NCBI GenBank assembly: GCA_021785495.1
Contig: JAJYFB010000003.1
Span: 1 to 60,369 of the forward strand
Length of the DNA stretch: 60,369 nucleotides
Reading direction: 5' to 3'
Source: Acidobacteriota bacterium
GTDB taxonomy: Bacteria > Acidobacteriota > Terriglobia > Terriglobales > Acidobacteriaceae
In this document: positions 44,171 through 54,415 of the stretch, piece by piece
How positions within the stretch are numbered: position 1 is the stretch's first letter
Layout: each line of letters begins with the position of its first letter
Notes under the pieces: model-generated
Database searches by the model: none
The model's input: only the letters and a program-made list of their open reading frames with translations
Told to the model about the DNA's origin: nothing
Position numbers and translations under genes: made by a program

Positions 44171-44954
44171 TCCCGAACAAGCCGTCGAAAAGGCCCGCAA
44201 GGCCGTCACCGAGCGCGTCGAGCTGCCGGGCATGACGCTCATGGAGCACCTCGAAGAGCTGCGCCGGCGCATCGTCCACTCGGCGATGTATCTGGCTGCC
44301 GGCTTTTTCGCCTGCTGGTTTTTTCGCCAGCACATCGTCGACTTTTTTCAGTCGCCGCTGAACCGGTTGGGCATCAAGCTGAGCTACACCCACCCGATGG
44401 ACCCGCTGAACTTCAACCTGCAGGTGGCGCTTTTGGGCGGAGCCATCGCCGCTTCGCCTTTCATCCTCTATCAGGTCTGGCTGTTCATCGCGCCGGGGCT
44501 GTATCAGCGGGAAAAGCGTTTCGTGATTCCGTTCATGGCGGCCACGGTGGGCCTGTTCCTCACCGGCGCCGGCTTCGGCTACTTTTATGTGCTGCCGGGC
44601 GCGCTCAAGATTCTCATCGTGCAGTTTGGCCACGGCTTCAACCCGATGGTCACCATCGAGGAGTACACGGGCTTCTTCCTGTCGATCATTCTGGGCCTGG
44701 GCATCAGCTTCGAGCTGCCCATTCTGATCTTTTTCCTGGCCTTGTTCGGCATCGTCAGCCCGCGTTTTCTCTGGAAGAACATTCGCTACGCCATTCTCGC
44801 CGTTTTTGTGGTGGCGGCGATCATCTGTCCCAGTCCCGATCCTTGGACGATGTGCATCTACGCCCTGCCGATGCTGGCCCTCTACATTCTGGGCATCGGC
44901 GTCGCCTGGTGGGTGCATCCCAACCGCAAGAAGAAAAAGGAGGCGGCCGGTTGA
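44163..44954 (+). CDS. tatC: Sec-independent translocase TatC
   Basis: MTLMEHLEELRRRIVHSAMYLAAGF; FGIVSPRFLWKNIRYAILAVFVVAAIICPSPDPWTM. Confidence 0.97.
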   Translation: MVDPEQAVEKARKAVTERVELPGMTLMEHLEELRRRIVHSAMYLAAGFFACWFFRQHIVDFFQSPLNRLGIKLSYTHPMDPLNFNLQVALLGGAIAASPFILYQVWLFIAPGLYQREKRFVIPFMAATVGLFLTGAGFGYFYVLPGALKILIVQFGHGFNPMVTIEEYTGFFLSIILGLGISFELPILIFFLALFGIVSPRFLWKNIRYAILAVFVVAAIICPSPDPWTMCIYALPMLALYILGIGVAWWVHPNRKKKKEAAG

Positions 44955-44970
44955 TTTTTTTCTGGTTTTG

Positions 44971-45006
44971 GAAGAGAGTTGCGGTGATGAAGAGAGTTGC
45001 GGTGAT
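44971..45006. repeat. Perfect 18-bp tandem duplication over the start region of the M28 peptidase gene
   Basis: GAAGAGAGTTGCGGTGAT x2. Confidence 0.95.
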
Positions 45007-45886
45007 TTTGCTGGTCGTTGCGCCGATTGCCGCGCAGGCCCAGCATTTTCCCGGCGCGCGCGCCTATGAATACGCGCGCCAGTTTGCCGCCATCGGTCCG
45101 CGCTGGCCCACCGGCCCCGGCCACGTGAAGGCCGAGGAGTTCCTCCGCGGGCATTTTCTGGCGGCGCACGACGCGCTCGAAGAGGACAGCTTCACCGCCG
45201 ATACGCCCATCGGCCCCGTGCTGATGCACAACTTCATCGTGCGCTATCCGGGGACAAAGCCGGGCGTCATCGTCCTCGGCACGCACTACGAGACGAATTA
45301 CCCCTTGCGCACGATCCATTTCGTTGGCGCCAACGACGGCGCCTCGACGACGGGTCTGCTGATGGCCATCGGCGACGAACTGCGCACGCAGGCCAGTCAT
45401 TCGCCCACGAACAAACTCAACGGCTATTCGGTCTGGCTGGTCTTTTTCGATGGCGAGGAGGCCATCGATCAGTGGTCGCAATCCGACTCGACCTACGGCA
45501 GCCGCCATCTGGCCGCCAAGTGGGGACGCGAGGGCGTTCTCAGCCAGATCAAGGCCTATCTCCTCGCCGACATGATCGGCGACCGGGATCTCGACATTCA
45601 GCGCGACACCAACTCCACGGCCTGGCTCGTCGATCTGGTCGCGCAGGCGGCCAAAAAGTCTGGCGATCAGCGCTACTTCTTCAAGCAGCAGATGGACATT
45701 GAAGACGATCAGTTGGCCTTTGTCCATCGCGGCGTGCCCTCGATCGACATCATCGACCTCGACTACGGGCCGAACAACAGCTATCACCACACCGCGCAGG
45801 ATACGATGGATAAAATCAGCGCCCACAGCCTGACCATCGACGGCGATGTCTTTATGGAATCGATCAGAATGATCGATCAGCGATAA
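44987..45886 (+). CDS. M28 family peptidase (glutaminyl cyclase-like), secreted
   Basis: Signal MKRVAVILLVVAPIAAQAQ; VIVLGTHYETNY, GANDGASTTGLLMAIGDEL, WLVFFDGEEAI, LADMIGDRDLDIQRD. Confidence 0.88.
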   Translation: MKRVAVILLVVAPIAAQAQHFPGARAYEYARQFAAIGPRWPTGPGHVKAEEFLRGHFLAAHDALEEDSFTADTPIGPVLMHNFIVRYPGTKPGVIVLGTHYETNYPLRTIHFVGANDGASTTGLLMAIGDELRTQASHSPTNKLNGYSVWLVFFDGEEAIDQWSQSDSTYGSRHLAAKWGREGVLSQIKAYLLADMIGDRDLDIQRDTNSTAWLVDLVAQAAKKSGDQRYFFKQQMDIEDDQLAFVHRGVPSIDIIDLDYGPNNSYHHTAQDTMDKISAHSLTIDGDVFMESIRMIDQR

Positions 45887-45892
45887 AGAGTA

Positions 45893-46000
45893 GCTTTCAG
45901 CTTCTAGCTCCTAGCTTCTAGCTTTGCATCGCGGCGCCCTGATAAGGTCTCCTCGGTAAGAACAAGCTAGAGGCTGGAAGCTAGCAGCTAGAGGCTTGCG
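45893..46000. repeat. Imperfect inverted array of CTAGCTTCTAGCT-type units
   Basis: AGCTTTCAGCTTCTAGCTCCTAGCTTCTAGCTTTGC ... AACAAGCTAGAGGCTGGAAGCTAGCAGCTAGAGGCTTGC. Confidence 0.75.
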
Positions 46001-46019
46001 GTAATTGAAGGAGCATGAT

Positions 46020-46892
<873 letters not shown>

Positions 46893-46972
46893 GGCGCGCG
46901 GTCGCGCTTCTTGTATCATCGTAGAGGCCCCTTCCTTGTTGTTGCCGCGACGAGGGCCTCTACGGATCGACG

Positions 46973-48058
46973 ATGAAAACCGGAATTATCGGCCTGCCGC
47001 AGGTGGGCAAGACTTCGCTGTTCAAAATTCTGACCAAAGCGCGGATCGAGGAGCACGGCTTCTCGAATCCCCGCGAGGCCCACATCGGCGTGGCGCGCGT
47101 GCCGGACGAGCGGCTGGACAAGCTCTCCGCGCTCTACGCACCGAAGAAGACCACCTACGCCGCGGTGGAGTACGTGGACGTGGCCGCGGTTGGGCAGGAA
47201 TCGCTGAAAGAAACCGCCTTTTTGACCAACCTGCGCAACGTGGATGCGCTCATTCACGTGCTGCGCGTCTTCGACAACGACGCCGTGCCGCACGTCGGCC
47301 CGATCGATCCGCTGCGCGATGCAAAGAACGTCGATTTCGACCTGATCGTCAGCGACCTGGGGCAGGTGGAGAAACGCATCGAGCGCGTCGAAAAAGACCT
47401 GAAGAAGGCGCGCACAGCCGATCTGGAGCGCGAACACGCGCTTCTGCTGCGCTCAAAGGAGTGCCTCGAAAAAGAGACGCCGCTGCGCGAGCTGGAGATG
47501 ACGCCCGAGGAGAAGAAACTCCTCCGTGGCTTCATGTTCCTTTCGCAAAAGCCCATTCTCTACGCGCTCAACCTGAGCGAAAGCACGACGCTCGGCGACG
47601 ATCTGGACTCCGCCGTCAGCCGTTTCCATCTCGACGAAATCGCCGGCAGGCCGAACGCCGGAGCCACGGCGATCTGCGGCAAGGTCGAGGCCGAGCTGGC
47701 CGAGATGGACGACGCAGAGGCCGCCGATTTTCTGGAAAGCTACGGATTGCGCGAGAGCGGCCTGGTGCGGCTGATCCGCAAGAGCTACGAGCTGCTGGGG
47801 CTGATCAGCTTCTTTACGGCGGGCGAGGACGAGTGCCGCGCCTGGACGGTGCCGCTCGGCTCGAAGGCCCCGCAGGCGGCCGGCGCGATTCACTCCGATC
47901 TGGAGCATCACTTCATCCGCGCCGAGACCATTCGCTGGGACGAGCTGCTCGACGCCGGCTCCGAGGCCGCCGCCCGTTCGCGCGGCACGCTGCGCCTGGA
48001 AGGCAAGGAATACATCGTGAAGGATGGCGACGTGATGCACATTCGCCACAGCGGATGA
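46973..48058 (+). CDS. ychF: Redox-regulated ATPase/GTPase YchF
   Basis: MKTGIIGLPQVGKTSLFKIL; FFTAGEDECRAWTVPLGSKAPQAAGAIHSDLEHHFIRAETI. Confidence 0.97.
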   Translation: MKTGIIGLPQVGKTSLFKILTKARIEEHGFSNPREAHIGVARVPDERLDKLSALYAPKKTTYAAVEYVDVAAVGQESLKETAFLTNLRNVDALIHVLRVFDNDAVPHVGPIDPLRDAKNVDFDLIVSDLGQVEKRIERVEKDLKKARTADLEREHALLLRSKECLEKETPLRELEMTPEEKKLLRGFMFLSQKPILYALNLSESTTLGDDLDSAVSRFHLDEIAGRPNAGATAICGKVEAELAEMDDAEAADFLESYGLRESGLVRLIRKSYELLGLISFFTAGEDECRAWTVPLGSKAPQAAGAIHSDLEHHFIRAETIRWDELLDAGSEAAARSRGTLRLEGKEYIVKDGDVMHIRHSG

Positions 48059-48163
48059 CGAGATCAGCCACGATGGGCCGCCGATAGGCCACCGATGGGC
48101 GCGGTTCGTTCGGGTGATGCTGCCGCGTTGCTTGCGCTTGCCACTCAAATCCTCGCTGCGCGC

Positions 48164-48976
48164 CTACCAACTGTGCAGCCATGCGGCGTCGTGGCCGATG
48201 CGCACCGGCGTGCGAAACAGCTCGCTCAGCCGCGCCTCGGTGAGCAGCTCTTCGCGCGGGCCATCGGCGACGATACGGCCGTCGCGCATCAGCACGATGC
48301 GCTCGATCTCCGGCAGAATGTCGCCCAGGTGATGCGTGACCATCACGAGGCCGGTGCCTTCGCGCGCCAGGCCGCGCAGGGTCTCGCGCAGTTCGCGCTG
48401 CGCGGCCAGATCGAGCGCGTTCGAGGGCTCGTCGAGAAGCAGTTGCCGCGGCCGGTGCACGAGGGCGCGCGCGATGAGGATGCGCCGTTTTTCGCCGGCC
48501 GACATGGCGCCGACAAGCTGCGCGGCCAGTCGCGTCGCCTCCATGCGTTCGAGCGCCTCCCAGGCGCGTGCGCGCATCTCCTCGGTCACGTGCAGATTCG
48601 GCCAGAGCGAGGAGGCGGAAAAGAAGCCGGCAATCACAGCGTCCAGACCGGTTGTCACCGCGGTGCGCTCGCCGGGCAGTTCGTTGCCGAGCGGTCCGCC
48701 GCTCACCACGCCGAAGTGACGGCGCAGTTCCGTCAGATCCCACCGCTGCCGGCCGAAGATGCGCACCGTGGCGCCGGGCTCGGCAATGGGATAAATCTGG
48801 CAGGTCATGGCGAGGATCAGCGTGGATTTGCCGCAGCCGTTGGGGCCGAGAATGGCGAGATGCTCGCCGGTGCGGATGTCGAGGTTCACATCGTGCAGCA
48901 CCACGCGGTCGCAGCGCGCGACGCTGGCATGGCGCAGGACAAGAAATTCCGTAGTGGAGGATTCGTTTTGTAACAT
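48164..48976 (-). CDS. ABC transporter ATP-binding protein (single-domain; no adjacent permease)
   Basis: Walker A LGPNGCGKSTLILAM; MSAGEKRRILIARALVHRPRQLLLDEPSNALD. Confidence 0.92.
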   Translation of the reverse strand: MLQNESSTTEFLVLRHASVARCDRVVLHDVNLDIRTGEHLAILGPNGCGKSTLILAMTCQIYPIAEPGATVRIFGRQRWDLTELRRHFGVVSGGPLGNELPGERTAVTTGLDAVIAGFFSASSLWPNLHVTEEMRARAWEALERMEATRLAAQLVGAMSAGEKRRILIARALVHRPRQLLLDEPSNALDLAAQRELRETLRGLAREGTGLVMVTHHLGDILPEIERIVLMRDGRIVADGPREELLTEARLSELFRTPVRIGHDAAWLHSW

Positions 48977-49095
48977 GGGCTCGCCGGTTTGCCTTCCAGG
49001 CACAGTGCGGTGATCGCCGCATCCTTGTTTGGAATCGTTGGGCCGAAGCGCGTCTCTGCACGCGCCCTAGCTGTTAGAGTAATTGCATTCACGTC

Positions 49096-50307
49096 ATGAG
49101 CGAACTGACTCCACTCAGCATCCCTCGCGGATTCCGTTTTGCGGCAGGCACGGCGGGCCTGAAGGCCAGCGGGCGGCCAGACCTGGCCCTCATCGTCGCT
49201 GACCAGCCGGCCAGCGCGGCTGCGGCCTTCACGTCGAACCGCGTCACGGCTGCGCCGCTGATCGTTGACAAAGAGCATCTGAGCGCAACCGGCGGGCGCG
49301 TGCGCGTGGTCGCCGCCAACGCGGGCAACGCCAACTGCGCCGCGGGCGCGGCCGGACTGGCCGCCGCGCGCGCCACCTGCGAGGCCGCCGCGCGCGCCTT
49401 CGGCTGCCGCGCCGAAGAGGTTTTCCCTTCCTCCACCGGCGTCATCGGCGTGCCGCTGCCGGCGGAAAAGATTGCCGCCGTGCTGCCCGCTCTGGCCGGG
49501 GCGATTGGCGCCGGGCCGGATCACTTCCACGCCGCCGCACGGGCCATCCTGACTACGGACACGGTCGAGAAGGTCGCCTGCGCGCGCCTGGAATCGGATG
49601 GCCGCACGGTGCGCATTGCCGCCTTCGGCAAAGGCTCGGGCATGATTCATCCGCAGCTTGTGCCGCACGCGACGATGCTCGTCTACGTGCTCACGGATGC
49701 TGCGATCACGCCTGCCGATCTCAAAACCTATCTCGGCCCCGCCGTCGAAATCAGCTTCAACCGCATCTCCGTCGACGGCGACACCTCAACGAACGACACG
49801 GTTCTGCTGCTGGCCTCGGGCGCGAGCGGCGCGCGCATCGGCGCCGGCGACACCGCCTTTGCCGCGGCCCTCGCCGAGGTCTGCACCTCGCTGGCGCGGC
49901 AGGTGGTCGCCGACGGCGAAGGACTCACGCACGTGGTCGAGCTGCGCATCGCGGGCGCGGCCAGCGATGCCGATGCCTTGCGCGTGGCCAAGGCCATCGC
50001 CCACTCGCCGCTGGTCAAAACGGCGTGGGCTGGCTGCGATCCCAACTGGGGACGGCTGGCCGCGGCCATCGGCTACTCGGGCGCGGCCATCGATCCTGGC
50101 CGCATCGACATCGACTTCGGCTCCCTGCCCATCTGCCGCGACGGCGGACGCGCGCCGGAGTTCGACAAGGACGCCGCCCACGCCTACGTCTCGCAACGCG
50201 AGTTTTCGATCGCGATCCAGTTGCACCAGGGCGCGGGCTCGTGCGTCTTCTGGACCACCGACCTGACGCACGAATACATTCACATCAACGCGGATTATTC
50301 GACCTAG
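49096..50307 (+). CDS. argJ: Bifunctional glutamate N-acetyltransferase / amino-acid acetyltransferase
   Basis: VVAANAGNANCAAG; FPSSTGVIGVPLP; KGSGMIHP; CDPNWGRLAAAIGYSGA. Confidence 0.97.
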   Translation: MSELTPLSIPRGFRFAAGTAGLKASGRPDLALIVADQPASAAAAFTSNRVTAAPLIVDKEHLSATGGRVRVVAANAGNANCAAGAAGLAAARATCEAAARAFGCRAEEVFPSSTGVIGVPLPAEKIAAVLPALAGAIGAGPDHFHAAARAILTTDTVEKVACARLESDGRTVRIAAFGKGSGMIHPQLVPHATMLVYVLTDAAITPADLKTYLGPAVEISFNRISVDGDTSTNDTVLLLASGASGARIGAGDTAFAAALAEVCTSLARQVVADGEGLTHVVELRIAGAASDADALRVAKAIAHSPLVKTAWAGCDPNWGRLAAAIGYSGAAIDPGRIDIDFGSLPICRDGGRAPEFDKDAAHAYVSQREFSIAIQLHQGAGSCVFWTTDLTHEYIHINADYST

Positions 50308-50324
50308 CGAAAGAGGCTCTTCCC

Positions 50325-51029
50325 TTGAGCGCCACGCGAGTGCGTCGATCAAAGACCACGCCAAAGCAAAGACGGCGCAGCGGCCGCAGCGTTGCACCCA
50401 AACGCCGGCGGCTGCGCTGGAGATGGCGTGCGCTGCTGGTCTGCGCGGCCATGGCGGCTGGCCTGCTGGGATGGGCGGCAGCCGAGCGCGCGCTTGCGCC
50501 CCCGGCCAACACCGCGCAGCACCGCTTCGACGCCCTCATCGTGCTCGGCAGTCCGGCCGACAGCGACGGCAATCCCCGCCCGGCGGCGCTGGCCCGCGTC
50601 ACCGAGGCCGTTCGCGAATACGAGCGGGGCGCAGCGTCGCGCATCGTCTTCACCGGCGGCGCGGTGAGAAACCGCTTTGTGGAGGCTTCGGCGATGGCGC
50701 GCACCGCCGAGGCGCAGGGGATTCCGTCCTCGGCCGTCTTCGAGGACCGCTCGTCGCGCAGCACCGTCGAGAACACCTGCAATGCCTTCGGCATCCTGCG
50801 CCGCCACGGCTGGCAGTCGGCCGAGGTGATCTCTAGCGCCAGCCAGTTGCCGCGTGCGGCGCTCATCCTGAGCCGATTGCCGCTGCGCTGGCGCGTCCAC
50901 GCAGCTCCCTCGCTCGAACCCGTTGGCGCGGCCACGAGCGCCTACCGCACTGCGGAAGAGATTCTCAAGACGGCCTACTACCTGACCTGGACGCGGCAGA
51001 TGGAGCCCTGCGCAAGCGCGAATCGCTGA
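50325..51029 (+). CDS. YdcF/DUF218 family protein
   Basis: FDALIVLGSPADSDGNPRPAALARVTEAVREYERGAASRIVFTGG; FEDRSSRSTVENTCNAFGIL; TTG start with AGAGG upstream. Confidence 0.85.
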   Translation: MSATRVRRSKTTPKQRRRSGRSVAPKRRRLRWRWRALLVCAAMAAGLLGWAAAERALAPPANTAQHRFDALIVLGSPADSDGNPRPAALARVTEAVREYERGAASRIVFTGGAVRNRFVEASAMARTAEAQGIPSSAVFEDRSSRSTVENTCNAFGILRRHGWQSAEVISSASQLPRAALILSRLPLRWRVHAAPSLEPVGAATSAYRTAEEILKTAYYLTWTRQMEPCASANR

Positions 51030-51213
51030 CCTGCACGGGCCATTCGGTCCTGCGTTTTCCTGTTGTTTCCTGCGGCGGCGCCGTTTTTGGGGTTCGTGCG
51101 TCTTCAGATCGGGCCTCTGGCGCTGGATCAATCTCCCGAAGAGCGGCACGGTCCATTGATTCTGGCATTCTGATCTGGCCCAGCAGTGGCATCCACCATT
51201 CCCGGTTTTCTGA

Positions 51214-51369
51214 AGAGCCACTTGCAAAATTCGATAGACGTGCGCAGGAATTAAAAGGGCACGACTTGAGTCGTGCCGTAAGTCGCCTGGAATGAATGAG
51301 GGCTTTAGCCCCTGAGGGATGATCTTCTGCTTGCGGATGCGCCGGCACGGAATTTTGCAAGTGGCTCTG
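51214..51369. repeat. Second nested-palindrome MITE-like element (156 bp)
   Basis: Perfect 19-bp TIRs AGAGCCACTTGCAAAATTC / GAATTTTGCAAGTGGCTCT; internal GGCACGACT-TG-AGTCGTGCC and GGGCTTTAGCCCC; GGGATGAT motif shared with copies 1/2. Confidence 0.9.
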
Positions 51370-51593
51370 AAGGTCAGAGATATGTCGAAAAGATCGATCG
51401 ATCGAGTCGGCTTCACCCGCCCCGCATTTGAATTCAACGTGCTGTCGCATGGATCGTCCGGTGTACAATTCGAGACAACCTTGCACGGCGGCACATTGCC
51501 GGCAGGAATGCGACGCTTGCCTTGAGGCTTCGGAACCATAGCAAAAAAGCAGGTTGGCGCAGCCGGAACGAATCGAACAAACAAAGGAGAATC

Positions 51594-52145
51594 ATGCGAA
51601 CCCTTGCGATCGGTTGGAGCGCCTGTCTTGGCGCCATGCTTGCTGTTGGCAGCGCCTGCCAGGCGCAGATGTCAGCCTCGATGCAGCCCGGTCCGATCCC
51701 TCCGGCTCTCACCACGGCAAAAACCGTCTTCGTCTCGAACGCCGGCGGCGACAGCGGACTCTTTACCGAGCCGTTTTTCCTCAGCAGGGAGTACTTTAGC
51801 GGAGATTCCAGCCGCGCCTATACCGAATTCTTTGCGGCGCTCCAATCCACCCGGAAATTTACGCTGGTCGCCGATCCCTCCCAGGCCGATCTGGTGGCCC
51901 AGATCAGCGTCATCACCGGCCGCAGCCTGGACTTCGATTATCTGCCCACCTTTCGCCTGGTGATTTACGACGCCAAGACACGTTACATCCTCTGGACGAT
52001 CAACCGGTCCATCAAGCCCGCCAACCTGCGTCACACGGCGGACAAAAACTTCGACGAGGCTCTCCACGACACGCTGCACCGGTTTTTGCAGATCACCGGC
52101 AGGGAGACGGTCTCTTCCGCGCCTGTCTTTCCTCGCAGCCGCTGA
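51594..52145 (+). CDS. Secreted hypothetical protein
   Basis: Signal MRTLAIGWSACLGAMLAVGSACQAQ; FTLVADPSQADLVAQISV, LVIYDAKTRYILWTINRSIKPA. Confidence 0.65.
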   Translation: MRTLAIGWSACLGAMLAVGSACQAQMSASMQPGPIPPALTTAKTVFVSNAGGDSGLFTEPFFLSREYFSGDSSRAYTEFFAALQSTRKFTLVADPSQADLVAQISVITGRSLDFDYLPTFRLVIYDAKTRYILWTINRSIKPANLRHTADKNFDEALHDTLHRFLQITGRETVSSAPVFPRSR

Positions 52146-52605
52146 GCCTTGCGCAGCAGCGCGGAACCCCGCTGCGTCAGGACGCCGGAGCGGTTCCGCG
52201 CGGGGAGCCGCCCGTTTCTCCGCAGAGGTGTCAAGCCCCCGCGGGGCAAACCGTCTCGGAGAGAGAAATGCGCGCGCAAAATCGATAAAGATCGCATTTT
52301 CTATGACTTTCATTGCGACCGATCGGCCGCATTCCTCTCTGCGCCACCCCGTTTGCACCTGATTTTCCAGCGTTTTCCGGCGGCCGGGGTTAAACTTGTT
52401 TGTAACCCGGTTTTCAACTCCTCGTAACCGGGAAAACAGCCGTGAGCGACTGCGGTTGTTGAGGTTTTATGAGCGTCTTTTTCTCCGGCTCGTCTCTCTT
52501 CAAACAGCAGCCATCCTTATTTCCATCGACAATTCAAGCAGATCTCGTTCCCGCAAGGAGGTCCAGGCGGACACGGAATGGTTCCGGCCGCACTGGAGAA
52601 CTCTG

Positions 52606-54225
52606 ATGGCCGATCTTGCGACGGCAGTTCCCGTCATTTCCACCGGCCGCACGACCCGGCTTGAGCAGCGGCAAAGAGGCCGCCGCAGCCGGGTGGGGCG
52701 CTGGGTCTTCCTGCTGGCGCTGGCGGTCGGCCTCGCTTACATTGGCGTCCACCTGGCCAACGACCTCGACAGCGCCACCATCCGCGGTGTATGGCCCTAT
52801 TTTCTGCTGGGCTTGGCGCTGACGATCGCGCTCGGCTTCGAGTTTGTGAACGGCTTTCACGATACGGCCAACGCCGTAGCCACGGTGATCTATACCAACT
52901 CGCTTTCGCCGCACAGCGCCGTGGTCTGGTCGGGATTTTGCAATCTGGCCGGCGTGCTGCTTTCCTCGGGCACGGTGGCCTTCGCCGTGGTCGCGCTGCT
53001 GCCTATCGACATGATTCTCAAGGTCAGCTCAGGCACGGGCTTCGCCATGGTCTTTGCGCTGCTGATCGCCGCCATTCTGTGGAACCTGGGCACCTGGTGG
53101 TTCGGGCTGCCGGCGTCGAGCTCGCACACGATGGTCGGTTCCATCCTCGGCGTGGGGCTGGCCAGCCAGCTGATGAACGCGCACAGCGCCGCTTCCGGCC
53201 TCGATTGGAAACAGGTGCGCACGGTTCTCGAAGCCCTGTTCTTTTCTCCGCTGCTGGGATTTTTCCTGGCGGCTTTTTTATTGCTGCTGTTGCGGCGGCT
53301 GGCGCGTTACCCGCAGCTTTTTCAGGCGCCCGTTGGCAATGAGCGGCCGCCGTGGCCGATTCGCCTGCTCATGATCGGCACCTGCACCGGCGTCAGCTAC
53401 TTTCACGGGTCGAACGACGGGCAAAAGGGCATGGGCCTGATCATGCTGATTCTGATCGGCACGGTGCCCACGGCCTACGCGCTCAATCACGGCGCGAGCC
53501 AGGCCGAAGTACGGAGTTTCGTCGCGGCCTCCGCCCAGGCGGGACAGATTCTTGGCCGCCACGTGCCGGCGAAGACGTCGGATCCGGAGCCGCGCGCCGA
53601 GGTGACCCGCTACATCGAGACCGGTCAGCTGCGGCCAACGACGCTTCCGGCCCTGAGCCAGTTGGTCGACGAGCTGAACCGCGAAGTCTCCGCGTATCAA
53701 ACGCTGCGGGAGATTCCGGCGCAAAAGCAGGTTGCCATCCGCAACGACATGTACATGGCCGGCCGCGCGCTGCGCGCCCTGAATCCGGCTCACGACCCGG
53801 CCTACACCCCCGAAGAGCGGGTTACGCTGGTGGAGTATGAACGCCGTCTCGACAAGGCCACCAAGTTCATTCCCGACTGGGTGAAGGTGGCCGTGGCGCT
53901 GGCGCTGGGACTGGGCACGATGGTCGGTTGGAGGCGCATCGTCGTCACCGTCGGCGAGCGGATCGGCAAGGAAGACATGACCTACGCCCAGGGCGCCGCC
54001 GCGGGTCTGGTCACGATGGCGACCATCTTTGCCGCCGACGCCTGGAGCCTGCCGGTCTCGACCACGCACATCCTCAGCTCGGGCGTGGCGGGAACCATGG
54101 CCGCCAACGGCAGCGGCCTGCGCCTGGCAACCGTGCGCAACATCGCCGCCGGGTGGATTTTCACGCTGCCGGCAGCGGCGCTGCTTTCTGGGCTGCTCTA
54201 CATCCTCTTTCACGCAATCGCCTAG
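52606..54225 (+). CDS. pit: PiT-family inorganic phosphate transporter
   Basis: FEFVNGFHDTANAVATVIYTNSLSP; LPASSSHTMVGSILGVGLA; FHGSNDGQKGMGL; PVSTTHILSSGVAGTM. Confidence 0.95.
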   Translation: MADLATAVPVISTGRTTRLEQRQRGRRSRVGRWVFLLALAVGLAYIGVHLANDLDSATIRGVWPYFLLGLALTIALGFEFVNGFHDTANAVATVIYTNSLSPHSAVVWSGFCNLAGVLLSSGTVAFAVVALLPIDMILKVSSGTGFAMVFALLIAAILWNLGTWWFGLPASSSHTMVGSILGVGLASQLMNAHSAASGLDWKQVRTVLEALFFSPLLGFFLAAFLLLLLRRLARYPQLFQAPVGNERPPWPIRLLMIGTCTGVSYFHGSNDGQKGMGLIMLILIGTVPTAYALNHGASQAEVRSFVAASAQAGQILGRHVPAKTSDPEPRAEVTRYIETGQLRPTTLPALSQLVDELNREVSAYQTLREIPAQKQVAIRNDMYMAGRALRALNPAHDPAYTPEERVTLVEYERRLDKATKFIPDWVKVAVALALGLGTMVGWRRIVVTVGERIGKEDMTYAQGAAAGLVTMATIFAADAWSLPVSTTHILSSGVAGTMAANGSGLRLATVRNIAAGWIFTLPAAALLSGLLYILFHAIA

Positions 54226-54415
54226 CGCAGCCGCCCGGATGGACCGGGCCGGGAGACGAGACCTGCTGCGCGTTCTTGCGCATGCACGTAGAATCCTGTC
54301 GAGCAAACGGCTTCGCCCAAAATAACCCTCCCGCGGCGTGCGCCTTGTTGCGGCGAACAAAACGAGCGAACTGGCGCGCGTTTCCGCTACCATACAGACT
54401 GGTGCCGAGCAAAGA

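Noticed and set aside
48164-48976. Possible ABC-type defence or antibiotic-resistance ATPase
   Set aside because: Single ATPase domain with ordinary Walker A/signature/Walker B layout and no neighbouring effector or permease; a generic ABC ATPase is the safer call.
51050-51213. Possible transposase remnant upstream of the 156-bp element
   Set aside because: No recognisable transposase motif in any frame by eye; not enough evidence to call.
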